Below, one piece after another: positions 11,588 to 22,809 of a DNA stretch of 64,000 nt. Every line of letters starts with the position of its first letter. Position 1 is the stretch's first letter. Source of the DNA: Fragilaria radians (taxonomy: Eukaryota > Bacillariophyta > Fragilariophyceae > Fragilariales > Fragilariaceae). A program made the translations under genes and the position numbers. Under the pieces are notes generated by a model, which searched no databases, was not told the DNA's origin, and saw only the letters and a program-made list of their open reading frames with translations. The DNA lies in NCBI GenBank assembly GCA_900642245.1, contig CAAAJI010000009.1, positions 365,384 to 429,383 on the forward strand, in the 5' to 3' direction.

Positions 11588-13524
11588 TTAGATATTGCGA
11601 ACATTTTTTGAGGAAACTGGGGATGAATTGACATGGTCACCCCAAATAGGGGAAGTCATCATAGATTGAGAGACAAAATTATCGGTATGTACTGAGTCTG
11701 AAATATTGGATGACAGCTCACTTTCTTCCTTTAGGAGCTCATGTTGGCTTTCGACCCAACCACCTCCACGTGAAGGTGTGAACTTTACTACCATGTGCAT
11801 TGGAATTTCGATGTTCATGGACTCCTCAGGTGGAGACTGTCGGAAATACGCCATGAGAGCTTGCAAAACACTTACATGAGAAACAATGAGAACAGGTGCG
11901 GTTTGTTGTTCAAGATCAATGATAACCGATTCAAGACGTTTAATCAAATCTCTGTAAGACTCTCCACCAGGGAACCTATGAGAGAAATTGTTAGACGAAG
12001 GAAATGCTGTATCAGACCAATGATAATTTGGCATACCTTGTGCTGTAAGGATCCGAGACCAGGCGAGAGTACCAATTTGGATCTTCGACTTGAATTTCAT
12101 CCAGCTCCATACCTACAAAGTCACCTTTATCCAGAGGATTGAGATGTGGGTTCATGGAAACAGGGAGACATAATCTTTCCCACATCACAGTATCTGCTGC
12201 TCTAGGCATGGTACTAGAAAGTATTGTGCATGCAAATGGCAGCTCTTCCCCACTCAGACCAACTTCATTTTGATACGAAGAAAGACCAGTGACTGAAGTT
12301 CCCGTGTATAACGAAGGGTGATGAGAAATGGCTTTTTGCTTCAACAAAAAGTCTGAAGCTTCAACCTCGATGAAGGCTTCAAGGGCATCTCGAAACAGAA
12401 TTCCTTCTGGGCCCAATTTCTCAGCCTTTCCTTTTCTGCTGCCATGCAAAGAGCTATCTGACATTTTCCTCGAGAGATAGTCCTCTCCATCGGTTCTGAC
12501 AGAATGGGGCGTCTTACCTGGGCGGCAAAGGAAAACTGGCCTTGTTCCGACATTCCAGGCCATAATTGCGGGAACAATCAATTTTGCCATTCTACCATAA
12601 ATGTGATTAACCATGAGCTTCGAGGAAAGATTAAAAATTTTGATGTAAGATTGGCTGTCGTCAGTTATGGTTTCGTACGCTTCTTCGTATTTGGCAACTC
12701 TCTTCTTCAGATCAGCCAAGGCATCGTCTTCTTTTATTCCTAGGTAGTCAGGACTTGTACTGATTTTAAATTTGTAGTTTTGCCGAAGCAACTCCTCGTC
12801 ATCACAAATACTTTCAACGAAAACAACTCCTGTTGGCTTCCCTGCCCTTTTTGTTGGTGAAGTTGCTTCTTCCAAAATCCATGATCTTCTTTGATTAGTA
12901 GAATTGGTGGCATCGAAGATAGCAATTCGATCTCTCACTTTATGATTATCGAATTGTCCCAATAGTTGTTGTGGCGATTCTTCTAGTTCTTCGGAGTCTA
13001 ACCATTTCAGCATATCTCGAAGAGCTAATTCGGCTGCATATTGTCTTAACCTTGCCGCTTTTTCATTCTTAGTATCAAAGAAGTCTGCATTGCACGAAGA
13101 AGTTTCTGCGGAATTTTCACCCTCTTGAGTAATGCCAGTATAGGCTTCACGACGATACTTCCCTACATTGAAGGTGCGACAAGCGTATCCACTCCAAATC
13201 AAAAAATTGAGAAGCTTTCGCGAAATAAAGGATTTACCGCGTGCTGGAAGACCTACTAAAACGATGACAAGCCTTTCGGAATCGCGAGTCAAATTTCGCC
13301 GCTGCATTAAGATTGCATTAGATATCATAGTGATGAAATGTATACGCCATGTGTTGCACACAATGCAACCATGTTGGCAAAGGAAATGTCCATCATTTCC
13401 GACAAAATGATGTCGTATTACTTACCTTTTCCAGCTTTTTGAGCGTCAAAGGAGTTTCACTCGCAATTTCTTCTGATCCTTTAACATAATATGTAGACGA
13501 CTTTCCTGAATCGACCTCTTTCAT
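11588..13524 (-). CDS. 6-phosphofructo-2-kinase with degenerate fructose-2,6-bisphosphatase domain
   Basis: Makes the glycolytic signal fructose 2,6-bisphosphate. Exons 13524-13426, 13301-12037 and 11975-11588 (introns 124 and 61 nt, all GT-AG) give 583 aa. Kinase half: Walker A VGLPARGKSFISRK (~residues 49-62), FNVGKYRREA, FDATNSTNQRR and FVESICDDEE, all family landmarks, then SPDY and the RVAKYEEAYETI helix. Phosphatase half: after the usual linker the catalytic RHGE is RPGK (LCRPGKTPHS, ~residues 291-300), so the nucleophilic His is Pro. The general-acid Glu region reads LDKGDFVG, where the family has L(N/D)E...G. RFPGGESYRDLIKRLE and the second His (VSHVSVLQALMAYF) remain. The C-tail is Ser-rich. 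I infer a working kinase with weak or no bisphosphatase activity. Confidence 0.88.
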
Positions 13525-15642
13525 CTTATAAACCAACTTCCAGTGAAACTCCTATGAAGTGAAGTAAGGAACTTGTAAATTAAGTGTTGATGCTCAAAAT
13601 TCACAGGAAGATTCATTACTTTGACGAAAATCGAAAACAGTTCGTTCTGGAGTAATACTACTGTTGTACTCACAGTAAATTATATGAAAATTCAGAACAA
13701 AATTTGAGAACTTCTCAAATTCTATGTCGGAATAAACTTCCTATACAGTGATACATACCTTCACAAAAACATTAGATTTGAGATGAAATTATCACGGTGT
13801 AGCCATAATACTTTACCTTGAACAAAACATAAACAACAGAAAAATAATGAACATATTTGTCTACCACAAGCAAACTGTATAGCAGCAAATCTCATCAACT
13901 CATAATGGATAAAGCAGACAATTACATATCATAAGTAAATACCAAACATAGCTCTGTCTGATAACATTTTCTAGTATCGTAATGTATGTCTCGAATACAG
14001 ATACACTAATATATTATGTCATTTGTTGATGGGTTTTCACCTATAGCCTCAATACCATCCTCTAATTCGATGAACGTAACGTAGATATCAATATAGTCAC
14101 ATAAGATTGTCCTTTGACCCTTAAATGAATTTAAGCTTACGTTAATACAATCAGAGTGATCAAGCAGATATTTACTTCAATAATCATTTCTTGTTCAGGA
14201 AACTGCAAACTCTAAAGAATTCTTGTTGTTTTAGTGACACATGGTCCCCAAATCTGTAGGCAAAGGAAATTAACACATCTTGCCTTGCATTGGAGCTTAT
14301 TGAGGATGTTTGCTTTCAACTTTGAATACAATTTCAGTTTCTCCGAGAAAATTGCAGGGCATTCTTTGCTTCAAGTAAAGAATGCAAACAATTAAAAATT
14401 TTAGATCTGGCTGTTTTCCGGTATTCTTTGCGTCATTTCAGTGCAAACCTTTCTTGGATATGATGAATAATCATGATCCAGGACACAGCTTTATGTCTTC
14501 CTGACTGAAGTGTAAAGATTTGATTTGATAGGATTGATAACACTTGGGATGGCATCTCGCTCTGAAGTTATATATCGTTTTCTAGGAGATGGTGGGCGTG
14601 CAAAACAAAAATTATGTAGGCCTAGATTGCATAATTGCTGCACCCTGCTCATAATAATTTATATCAGTAAATCAGGATAAACCTGCAACCGCTAACTTCG
14701 AACTAGGTGTTGCAATGTAATCTCAGATCCTTTGATCTCTCTAATCAAGTTAAAGGATTTTGATATTTTGGAAGTCATGCAAACTTGATTTTGCCTCAGG
14801 AGAGACTTATCAGAGGAGATAAAAGGTCATGAATACGAGATAACAGCTTGCAGCATTATGCCAGGAAAACATTTTTGAGACGTAGTAATCATGAAAGCTT
14901 TCATGTCCTGGATTTGCTGCCCTGAAATTCAATTTGAATGTATACACTGCTAATATTCAATGAAAGTCGTGAAGAATATTATCTTTATTAGCTCACCTAA
15001 GAGCTTTCCAGTAAGTTAATTGTAATGTTAAGCATTTGAAATTGTTTCTTTATTTGTATCTTCATTATTTGTGATAAATTACTGATGTTGATTCCTCGAA
15101 AAATCATTGCGATTTAAGCATAACTCAATAAGCTTTATAAACTTCTTATTATGCAATTGCTGCAACTCAGTCTTAATGGCTCCCACAGCTGTGCATTCAA
15201 GCTGTTTCGAATCTCAAATAAAGTTGTGCTCGACCATGGCAATGTGCTCAAGGGTGCGGTTTCTATGGGAATAGTCCCTAGGTTTGCGCAATGATTCCCA
15301 ATAAGGAAATATCGTTACTCTGGAGGAATTCTTCCCTATTCCTAGTGAGGAATTATTCGTTTTCATTCAAGACTGGGCGTGAAATATTCATTCCAATTTC
15401 AAGGGAATAATCAGGATTACATTCTTTTAGATATAAAGCATTACAAGAAGCGTAAAGAAGTTTTGCCCTCTTCTTTTCGATACAGAAGGAGAGAATGAAG
15501 ATGTGAAAAGCAAACGTGAAGGAAGAGTATTTGAATTGAGAGGATCAAACCACTACTCTGTAACTAATTGTTCTACTGCGTAGTTTAGACAATAGGAAAA
15601 GGTGATTTTTAGAGGAAGAGAAAGAGTTGGATTGATTAGATT
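13525..15642. other. Long gene-free region
   Basis: About 2.1 kb upstream of the PFK-2 gene with no frame of note on either strand. The right part (15240-15440) has many short GGAAT/ATTCC runs just before the hAT relic and may include its worn terminal sequence, but I could not match a terminal inverted repeat with the far side. Confidence 0.5.
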
Positions 15643-17003
15643 GTGAGTTCACCAGTGATTGAATCTTTAGCAATATATGCAACCGCCTTTTTCACTTTTT
15701 TTACAGTTTTACTGGTGGAGAGTACAATGAACGATGTTGCCAAATATTTCACCGACGGTGAAGATGGTGTATGGACATGCAAGTGCAAGAAGGTTTGGAA
15801 GAAATGGAGAGAATGGGGAAACTTGATGGATCATATTCAGCATGAACACTCAGATTTGTTGGAGGAAGCTTGCAAAAAGGAAAGCGGACGAATAGTGCAT
15901 ATCTTTAGCAAGAAGGATATCAATTTAATTCATTGGGCGAAAAAGGATTGTGATAGATTTGCTACCATTCAAGGGCATTGGTTCGAAAGTATGTGCAACT
16001 GCAACTGATTTCTGTCAAACGTTCATGCTTTTTCTCTAAAGTTAACAACGCTCTTGCAACAAAGACTCAAGGCACTATCATTACCTGATGTGTTTGTCAT
16101 AGTTTCTGACGGCTGGATTTCTCCCAGTATCCACTACTTCACTATACTTGCAACATTACCCGATATCTAGCAAGCCTCTGGATATGCTAAGGCTATTGTT
16201 TGCTCCACTATCAGATGAAGAACATCTAGATACTCAATCTCACAAAGAATCCAGGCATGTGATTCTCCGGTTTTACGGAAAAGATATTTCCAATTGATTG
16301 ATCGTATTATTGGCTGCATGTGCTTTTGCGGACAATTATGGGACAAACTGCGTTTCGTAAGTACAGGAATTTATTATCCGTTTTAAGATATGAAACATGT
16401 TTGCGGTCCACAAGAGAAATGGAATACAGGGATCTTGAACTGCTCAAAATCAAAGCAATTTCAAATATTGTATCAGATGAGCTTCAATTGTCTCCGGAGT
16501 AAAACCGTTTTGGTATTACTCTTCGTAAAATCCTGGATGACCTCAATACCATAACAAGGACATTCCAGGTTGAAGATCTGCATTTGTTTATGATTAGGGA
16601 TTATCTAGACTGTGCCATTACAGTACATTCATAGCTAGAACAGCATTGCAGACTGACAAGTTTCATTGTTTAGAATCAAGAATTTAGCAGTGGCAGCAGG
16701 GACGGAAGCGTCTGCTCTCTCCAAGATGGAAAATCAGAGTGTCTGCCACCTGTAACATCTGAACATATGCAGTAATTATGAGCATGTTGAGCCCAACACC
16801 AATGTTGTGGGACCATTAGCACTTCAAGTTGCTTTTCAATCAATCATGAAGACCAAGCTCCCTGAAGCTGAAACATTTATTGACTTCAGGTTCATTTGCC
16901 CCAAAAGCGACACCTGTGAACAACAATGTAGTACTTCTGGATTTGCGTATACTAAAATTAGTCAAGGGTTGCTTCCTGTGAAATTGGTAATGCACCGTTA
17001 CTA
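15643..17003 (+). pseudogene. Decayed hAT-family transposase with BED-type zinc finger
   Basis: The first 120 codons are open (in-frame ATG at 15727) and encode a BED-like finger: WTCKCKKVWKKW...GNLMDHIQHEHSD, a C-x-C plus H-x4-H layout as in stramenopile hAT proteins. Downstream, translation is broken by stops and shifts but still shows hAT landmarks in order: FVIVSDGWISPSIHYFTILA (16091-16150; usual DGW...HY), QLWDKLRF near 16330, and the C-terminal dimerisation motif FICPKSDTCEQQCS then TSGFAYTKISQGLLP near 16890-16980 (usual PTSN.CER.FS...LP). The catalytic region is not intact, so this is a dead copy. The open 5' exon could still make a short zinc-finger peptide. Confidence 0.78.
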
Positions 17004-18510
17004 GTCAATTCGCATTTGGGGTATGCAGCAGTTCTTCAGCACAATACATGACTTATTCCACAATTAGGTATTCTGTGATTCAACAACATGGGGAACTATT
17101 CATTCCCTAATGGTTGAACCAAAGAATGATTTATTCTTAAATGCATGATACTAGAATAAATGTTTTCAGAACCCCTGCTGACCTATCATTTGAATTAGTT
17201 GCGTTGGTCTCTAAGTGTATATTGTCATATGATTGAGAAAGGTTGTCACTCTCGAACGAATTAACACTTGCGTTGCATTATGATCTTCAACACCCAGGTT
17301 GTTCAGTTGAGTGTCATCATCGTGCGATCACATTCCTGGAGACGTGTGTCTCTATGATCACAATGACTTTGGTTCAGCATTGTTCTCGTTATCTATTTGA
17401 TCCAACATATCTTCATTGATGGGCATTATAGTTTTATTTTTGATCTCTAATACTTAACACCTGATTATCAGGTTTCTTTCAAATATTCATTTTGATTGCG
17501 CCTTTGATTATCCGAACGGTCTCGACTTTTTGACTCCCAAGGCCAGGTCTCGTCTTAGCTGTCATTACGCCTTTTTTATTCTTTGGGCAGAATTTGATAT
17601 CCATGACCTACCAGTATTAGATCTCCCAGTTAGGCGTTGTATCCTACATGGAGCAGTATTAGAGTAATTTTTATCAGATTAGTAGAATTCCTTATCATCC
17701 ACAGTGGTAAACAGATCAATTCATTGCACTTCTCCTTAATTTCTAGTGTCCATGTATGACACTCCTTTATCTAAGAGCTATATGAATCTAACTGACCCGT
17801 CTGGTTTCATCACAAATGAATATTTACTGGTCTCACTTGAATTCTTTACCATGTATCCTAGATCTCCGACCCTAGTCAACGTTAAGTTGTGTGTCATATC
17901 TGGAGGAAAATATCGCACGGTCCCATAACGATTTAGATCACCAAACAATATTGGTGCCATGTGCAATATGTTATTCAACTTAAATAAGAGCAACGTTTGA
18001 CCAAGAAGCAAACATGGAACCACATGACATATGTATCCCTTTTGCTCACAAAGTTGGTCTACAAGTAAATAATGTTTTATTAAGTTGGACCTAAACTCCA
18101 AAATATTAATAATTATCTCCCACTTAGGTGGTTCATTAGAGTATATTCATTTCAATTTCGGTATCGGAAATCTGGGAGTGTGAATATGTTTGCACATTCA
18201 CTCTCATATTCCGTGGCTTGAACATGATTGATTAGAACAAGTAAACTTTCCTTATTTCAATATGTTGCTTGTTCCTTTTACTGGTAAAAATAATTGGTTA
18301 AAAATATAGAAGCGATTATTTTTCGTTGGTCCGAAGATTCATTTATTCATTTGTAGAATCTTCGAACTGGAACAAAACAGTGTACTATGTGACAAAGATT
18401 TTTAGTAATGAATGGCGTGCTCTTGCATTTGACAGTAGAAGGACAGACCTTAGTTTTTTCGGGGTGCAATATCCTCATAAAAGTATTTCAGTGGTAGGAT
18501 GTCCTCATAA
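17004..18510. other. Spacer with one unexplained minus-strand frame
   Basis: No intact gene. A 107-codon minus-strand frame (18101-17778) ends with KYSFVMKPDGSVRFI, which vaguely recalls the KPDGSVR segment of retroelement reverse transcriptases, but nothing around it supports that. The right end must contain the promoter of the cyclin gene. Confidence 0.4.
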
Positions 18511-20355
18511 ATGGTTTTAGTAGTGGGATTAACTGCTAGTGGGGGAACCATGATAGCTATGGATAACGACGGAGATGGTCATTGCTGTGGAGAATCAGAC
18601 GAACCTTCCAAAAGACACTACACTTTGAATGGCCAAGATCCAATTGTAAATCAAGATTTTTCTCCGAAGAAAAAGTCAGAATTTGAGTTGGAGGATGATT
18701 CTGATCTGTTCTCTTATTTGCCTTCGTTGCTTGTCTCAGGAGCGAGTGTTGATCTTGACCAGCTTGATGCAGGTGATATGTTTCCTGATGATAGTGATGA
18801 TATTGCTCAAGAAGAGAACGGGCAAGCGTTACATGCAAGACAATCTTTACTCTGTTCTGATGAATATGACGAGAGTTTGTCAAGTCTCGCCCCTCCATCG
18901 AGCGATAAATATATAGGAGAATCCAAGATTAAGGGTGTCGATATTCGGAAACCCAAAATGCTTGCATATAGTTCATCGACACCTGCCTCGTCTGTATTGT
19001 CCATCACCAGTGGGGCCATAGCATCGAATTCTTCATCTTTCCTTGATGGTTCGCTTCGGCCTGTGTTATACAGTGCCATTAACTCCCTGGAACATACGAC
19101 AGGGACAAGTTTTAATCGATTCAAATCTCATCAAAAGATTTCAGAGACTCAAGGCCTTGCCTCAGAACAAATGAGTGCATTACCATCGACAACAAACGTC
19201 AAGAACACAAACATAGAAAAGACATCAAATTTTACTTTCGATAATATTCCAGAAAATAAAAGTCGTAAAAAGGAAAAATCTCATCCTACAGTTCCTCAGC
19301 TTAGCAATGGACTCCACAAACTTGATGAAAACATAACAGCAAAGGAAATTAAAAAGTTGACACCCAGCCCATCCAAGCACGATTCTTTAAAGCCACTGGA
19401 TGGGTCCAACACGCCCCCAACTAAGCGAAACCAACGGACACGACGTAAATTAAAAAAAGTAACCATTCATGACTCAAAGCAACCGAAAGAAATCTTTCGA
19501 CCATCATCAGATGCCTACACTCCAAGGGTGGCCAAGAAAAACTTTAAGTTCAAACCAGCAGAAATGAGAACTCCTGTGCCATCCAACGATCACAACATGG
19601 GAACTCTCTCTCGTCCAAATTTTAGAGACGCATTAAGACGTGTGGCCATGATCATGAAGCAGCACATCATAAAAATCGAACAACGTTTCGAAGAGAATTG
19701 CGACCGCACGATTCCTGACGGATTATTTCGAGCTTCCATGTTGGAAGCGTTCGCTGACGAAAATTTCTCCACTGCGAGATATAGATGTACAATGGTAAGG
19801 CTCCCCATGGCACATCCTGGAATGATTTATGGACTTCGAAAAGTACAGGCAAAGCACACGATTCCCTCCGAAGAAGAAATTTATGAATTCGGCCACCAAT
19901 TGTTCAAGTCAGTACAGCTTTCTTCTGAGTGTTCCATTGTTTGCCTGATATATATTGAGCGACTGATGGAAGTGGCAAAGGTTCCACTAGTTTCTCGAAC
20001 TTGGCGAACAATTTTCATGTGTGGGCTGTTGTTGGCTTCCAAGGTGTGGCAAGACTTAAGTTCCTGGAATATCGAGTTTGCAACAGTCTACCCACAGTAC
20101 TCTTTAGAGTCTATCAACCGTTTAGAAGTTCAATTCTTGAAAATGATTAAATGGGACCTTTACATTTCCAGCAGCCTGTATGCAAAATATTACTTCGCTC
20201 TACGTTCGATTGTTGAAAAGCAAGATTTTAGGATGAGATATAATCGTATGGTAGTTGGTGTTGGAAATGTGGATGCCTCGGAGGCGCTCAAGATCCAGCA
20301 GCGAAGCGAAATGGTAAAAGAAGAGGCTTTGCTCCTCTTCAGCAGAAGTATGTGA
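18511..20355 (+). CDS. Cyclin, Pho80/cyclin-Y type
   Basis: Probable regulatory partner of a PHO85/PCTAIRE-like CDK. Single exon; 614 aa from ATG 18511, with in-frame ATGs at 18550 and 18559 as plausible alternatives. The first ~400 residues are acidic then Ser/Lys-rich and look disordered, with a basic patch TKRNQRTRRKLKK and several SP/TP sites. The cyclin box is at ~450-560: IPSEEEIYEFGHQLFKSVQ, CSIVCLIYIERLMEVAKVPL, GLLLASKVWQDLSSWN and INRLEVQFLKMIKWDLYIS. The LLASKVW plus N-LE-x-FL pattern is that of cyclin Y and Pho80-like cyclins, not A/B/D cyclins. A YAKYYFALRS segment, also typical of cyclin Y, follows the box. The family is secure; the CDK partner is inferred. Confidence 0.88.
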   Translation: MVLVVGLTASGGTMIAMDNDGDGHCCGESDEPSKRHYTLNGQDPIVNQDFSPKKKSEFELEDDSDLFSYLPSLLVSGASVDLDQLDAGDMFPDDSDDIAQEENGQALHARQSLLCSDEYDESLSSLAPPSSDKYIGESKIKGVDIRKPKMLAYSSSTPASSVLSITSGAIASNSSSFLDGSLRPVLYSAINSLEHTTGTSFNRFKSHQKISETQGLASEQMSALPSTTNVKNTNIEKTSNFTFDNIPENKSRKKEKSHPTVPQLSNGLHKLDENITAKEIKKLTPSPSKHDSLKPLDGSNTPPTKRNQRTRRKLKKVTIHDSKQPKEIFRPSSDAYTPRVAKKNFKFKPAEMRTPVPSNDHNMGTLSRPNFRDALRRVAMIMKQHIIKIEQRFEENCDRTIPDGLFRASMLEAFADENFSTARYRCTMVRLPMAHPGMIYGLRKVQAKHTIPSEEEIYEFGHQLFKSVQLSSECSIVCLIYIERLMEVAKVPLVSRTWRTIFMCGLLLASKVWQDLSSWNIEFATVYPQYSLESINRLEVQFLKMIKWDLYISSSLYAKYYFALRSIVEKQDFRMRYNRMVVGVGNVDASEALKIQQRSEMVKEEALLLFSRSM

Positions 20356-21822
20356 AAGAATGACATAAGAATATCAACATGTTGTATGCCCAGTGAATAA
20401 ACTTTGTAAATTCTAAATATTCGATGTTTTTTCCACGTACTAGATAATTCGTCATTTCATTAAGGATGAGAACCCAATTATCTTTGCTATCAATAAAGAT
20501 CATTCTGTAATTGACAAATGTAGGTTCATAAGACCATGCTAGGAATACTTTGTTATGACCTAAAATAGAATCATAAAACACTGATTCAAAAGAGGTTTTA
20601 CGAGATTTCGAAAATGTCAAGGAGGAAGTATATACCATTTTATCTTTGATAAGCTTTAGACATACGCAATCAAACTAGATGCCAATACTGAAAGTCTTCT
20701 TACATTGTGTACTGATGGAGATACATTGGGTTCTAGGTTTATCAAAGCGTTTTTGTGCCTAAGGTGTTTTACCAGAACGGATCAATACCTATCATGCCAC
20801 TCAATTGAGTCAACATCAAGATAAACGCATTCACATTCATTCTTTCATATCTTTCTTGGAGATATACATATATATGTTCTTTATATTTCTATTTCTATTT
20901 CAAATTTTGAATAATGATGTGCACTCAATTGCTTGTAGTTGGAGAGGATATATATTTCTTTTTCAAACTAAGAGAAAAATGTATGATAAAGATATAATTC
21001 CTCCAATTGCTTAGTCATGTTGAACTTTATTTGAAATGTCATGTCATAGTAAGAATATATTTTTGAAATCATGAACCTTTGCTGACTGAAAAGTGCATAT
21101 TGCATGGCGAGAAATAGGGGTAACCATTGACTGTAGTTGATGCCATGAGCGCGCAGGAGCTCATAGGGATTTAACATAGAGTCACAGTTTCTTCAATACA
21201 ATATTTGTGTTTATTTCTGAAGTAGAGCCAAATTGGAGTGTTGTCCGATCGAGGAACAACAGATATAATTCAACTGTACCTTGGAATAGATTGACGCTGA
21301 AAATTAGGGTAATCAATGATCTTCCTTTCATGACTTGTGTGTTTTTCCTCAAATTACTTGATTTTGACGTTAACATGGCTTCTAGACAAGGAACCCTTAG
21401 CTCTTTAATGAACATAATTGTTTTTTCGTCCCTGAATTAAAAATAGATAAATTCTCTTAATACATTTACGAATCTCTTCTGAATTCTGAATAGCATGAGA
21501 AGGTAAAGTGTAAGTCATCCTGCATTCGATCTCCATGCGTCGCTTTCAAGGTGACCACAAAATCTGATATAATTAATTTTGAGACCTTACCTCTCAGTAT
21601 AGTAACAATTTCTTGCCACATAAGATGTTAGCATCGTTATGATTATTGCTTGTCTCCTCTCTAACTGAAAATATATCCTAGCTATAGTCGGTAGCAACAA
21701 TACATCTGCTAAGCTTTATATAAAGTCTATTTGAATATTCCTACTTTCTAATCGTCTTTCAAGTCTTGTTAGCATTTTTTGGCTATCAATTCTTCCTGAT
21801 TAGCAAGTCACGTCGAACAAAT
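20356..21822. other. Spacer between convergent genes
   Basis: AT-rich DNA with a T-rich tract near 20840-20910. Short frames (20805-21014, 21207-21440 and their complements) show no family likeness. It holds the 3' ends of the cyclin and of the small secreted-protein gene. Confidence 0.5.
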
Positions 21823-22402
21823 TCAAATTTCCATGTTTGTTATGGTTTGAGTCTCAACCTGTGAAACACCAGGAATTGCCCTAATTTTCTCCAAGAATGC
21901 AGACTCCGGGGCGTATCCGCTTTGTTTCAATAGAAGAAAGGTAAATGAAAATTCGTATCCGAGCATATTAAGATGTAACAACTTACCTAGCTTCCCATGG
22001 ACCAAAGTCTTCCAATGGAACTGTAGTCATGAGTTTAAAATCCAAACAGGCACCACAAACCAAACGGTTTACTGTAACTCCTGAGCTGATTTTCTTAATA
22101 TCTGGTAGGAACTCGTCAACTACTTTGGCTATTTCCTCAAGACTTTCTGAAGTCGCCTTATCACCTTCATACTTGCAACGCCATTCACGGCAAACTCGGT
22201 TGAAAGACATGGCTCCATTGGCAAGTGGAACATCCGCTAGTTTCGTTGGCAATCGACCATTGTTTGGGTTGGGAGAAAAGGCTTCAGAACACTTCGACAA
22301 GGTAAGTGTGTAATCTAGTTAGGATATACTTTTCTTTATCATATACGGTGTACTTACAGAAACTAAAGAAACCAAGAGAGAGAGGAGAGGGGAGATCTTC
22401 AT
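21823..22402 (-). CDS. Small secreted or ER-targeted orphan, 148 aa
   Basis: Rebuilt from three exons: 22402-22358, 22291-21987 and 21919-21823, with GT-AG introns of 66 and 67 nt; the total length is divisible by three. The first exon is just a signal peptide core ([15 protein letters not shown]) ending where Cys follows, so cleavage near the exon junction is likely. The mature part begins [16 protein letters not shown] and contains VCREWRCKY, an acidic helix ([19 protein letters not shown]) and [10 protein letters not shown]; the Cys residues could form disulfides. It ends [12 protein letters not shown]. No AFAP-type plastid motif is seen, so secretion or the ER/vacuole is more likely than the plastid. 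I do not recognise the family. The first acceptor is weak, so the precise junction is uncertain. Confidence 0.68.
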
Positions 22403-22809
22403 GGTAGGTCAAAGATTTTTTTCGTAATGTCTCAACATGAATCTTTTTTTGTATTTAGATTTACCATGACGTCATTGAAAATGAAATGAATCAAAATTTG
22501 TAACACGTGGAATGAAAAACTCTTTGACCATTTGCAAAATCCAAGTCACTTCCACGCTTTGCATCACAAACGTCAGACTGTACAACATGCATTCATAAGA
22601 AGAGTATTATCTTAATCTTACTTTTGACATTTAATCAAAACTTATTACTCAACTTCTTCAAAAGAAGCTTAACACCTCAATTACTTATACGATGTAAGAA
22701 ATTAACTTCCTTACGGAAGACTGAAGTGAAATTATGGCCACACTTTCAACTGCCAAATCATCCTAGGTCCCTGACATTCAGACAAAGAATCAGCATGCAA
22801 AACAATCAA
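22403..22809. other. Promoter side of the secreted-protein gene
   Basis: AT-rich upstream flank; the frame opening at 22624 is not gene-like until the worn gag-like tail after ~22800. No site is recognised. Confidence 0.4.

Noticed and set aside
12510..12521. Possible splice donor CAG/GTAAG inside the PFK-2 phosphatase domain
   Set aside because: Removing sequence here would delete residues that align with the family (through SDSSL...LEAFI), and the frame is open; the Pro codon precedes the site in any case.
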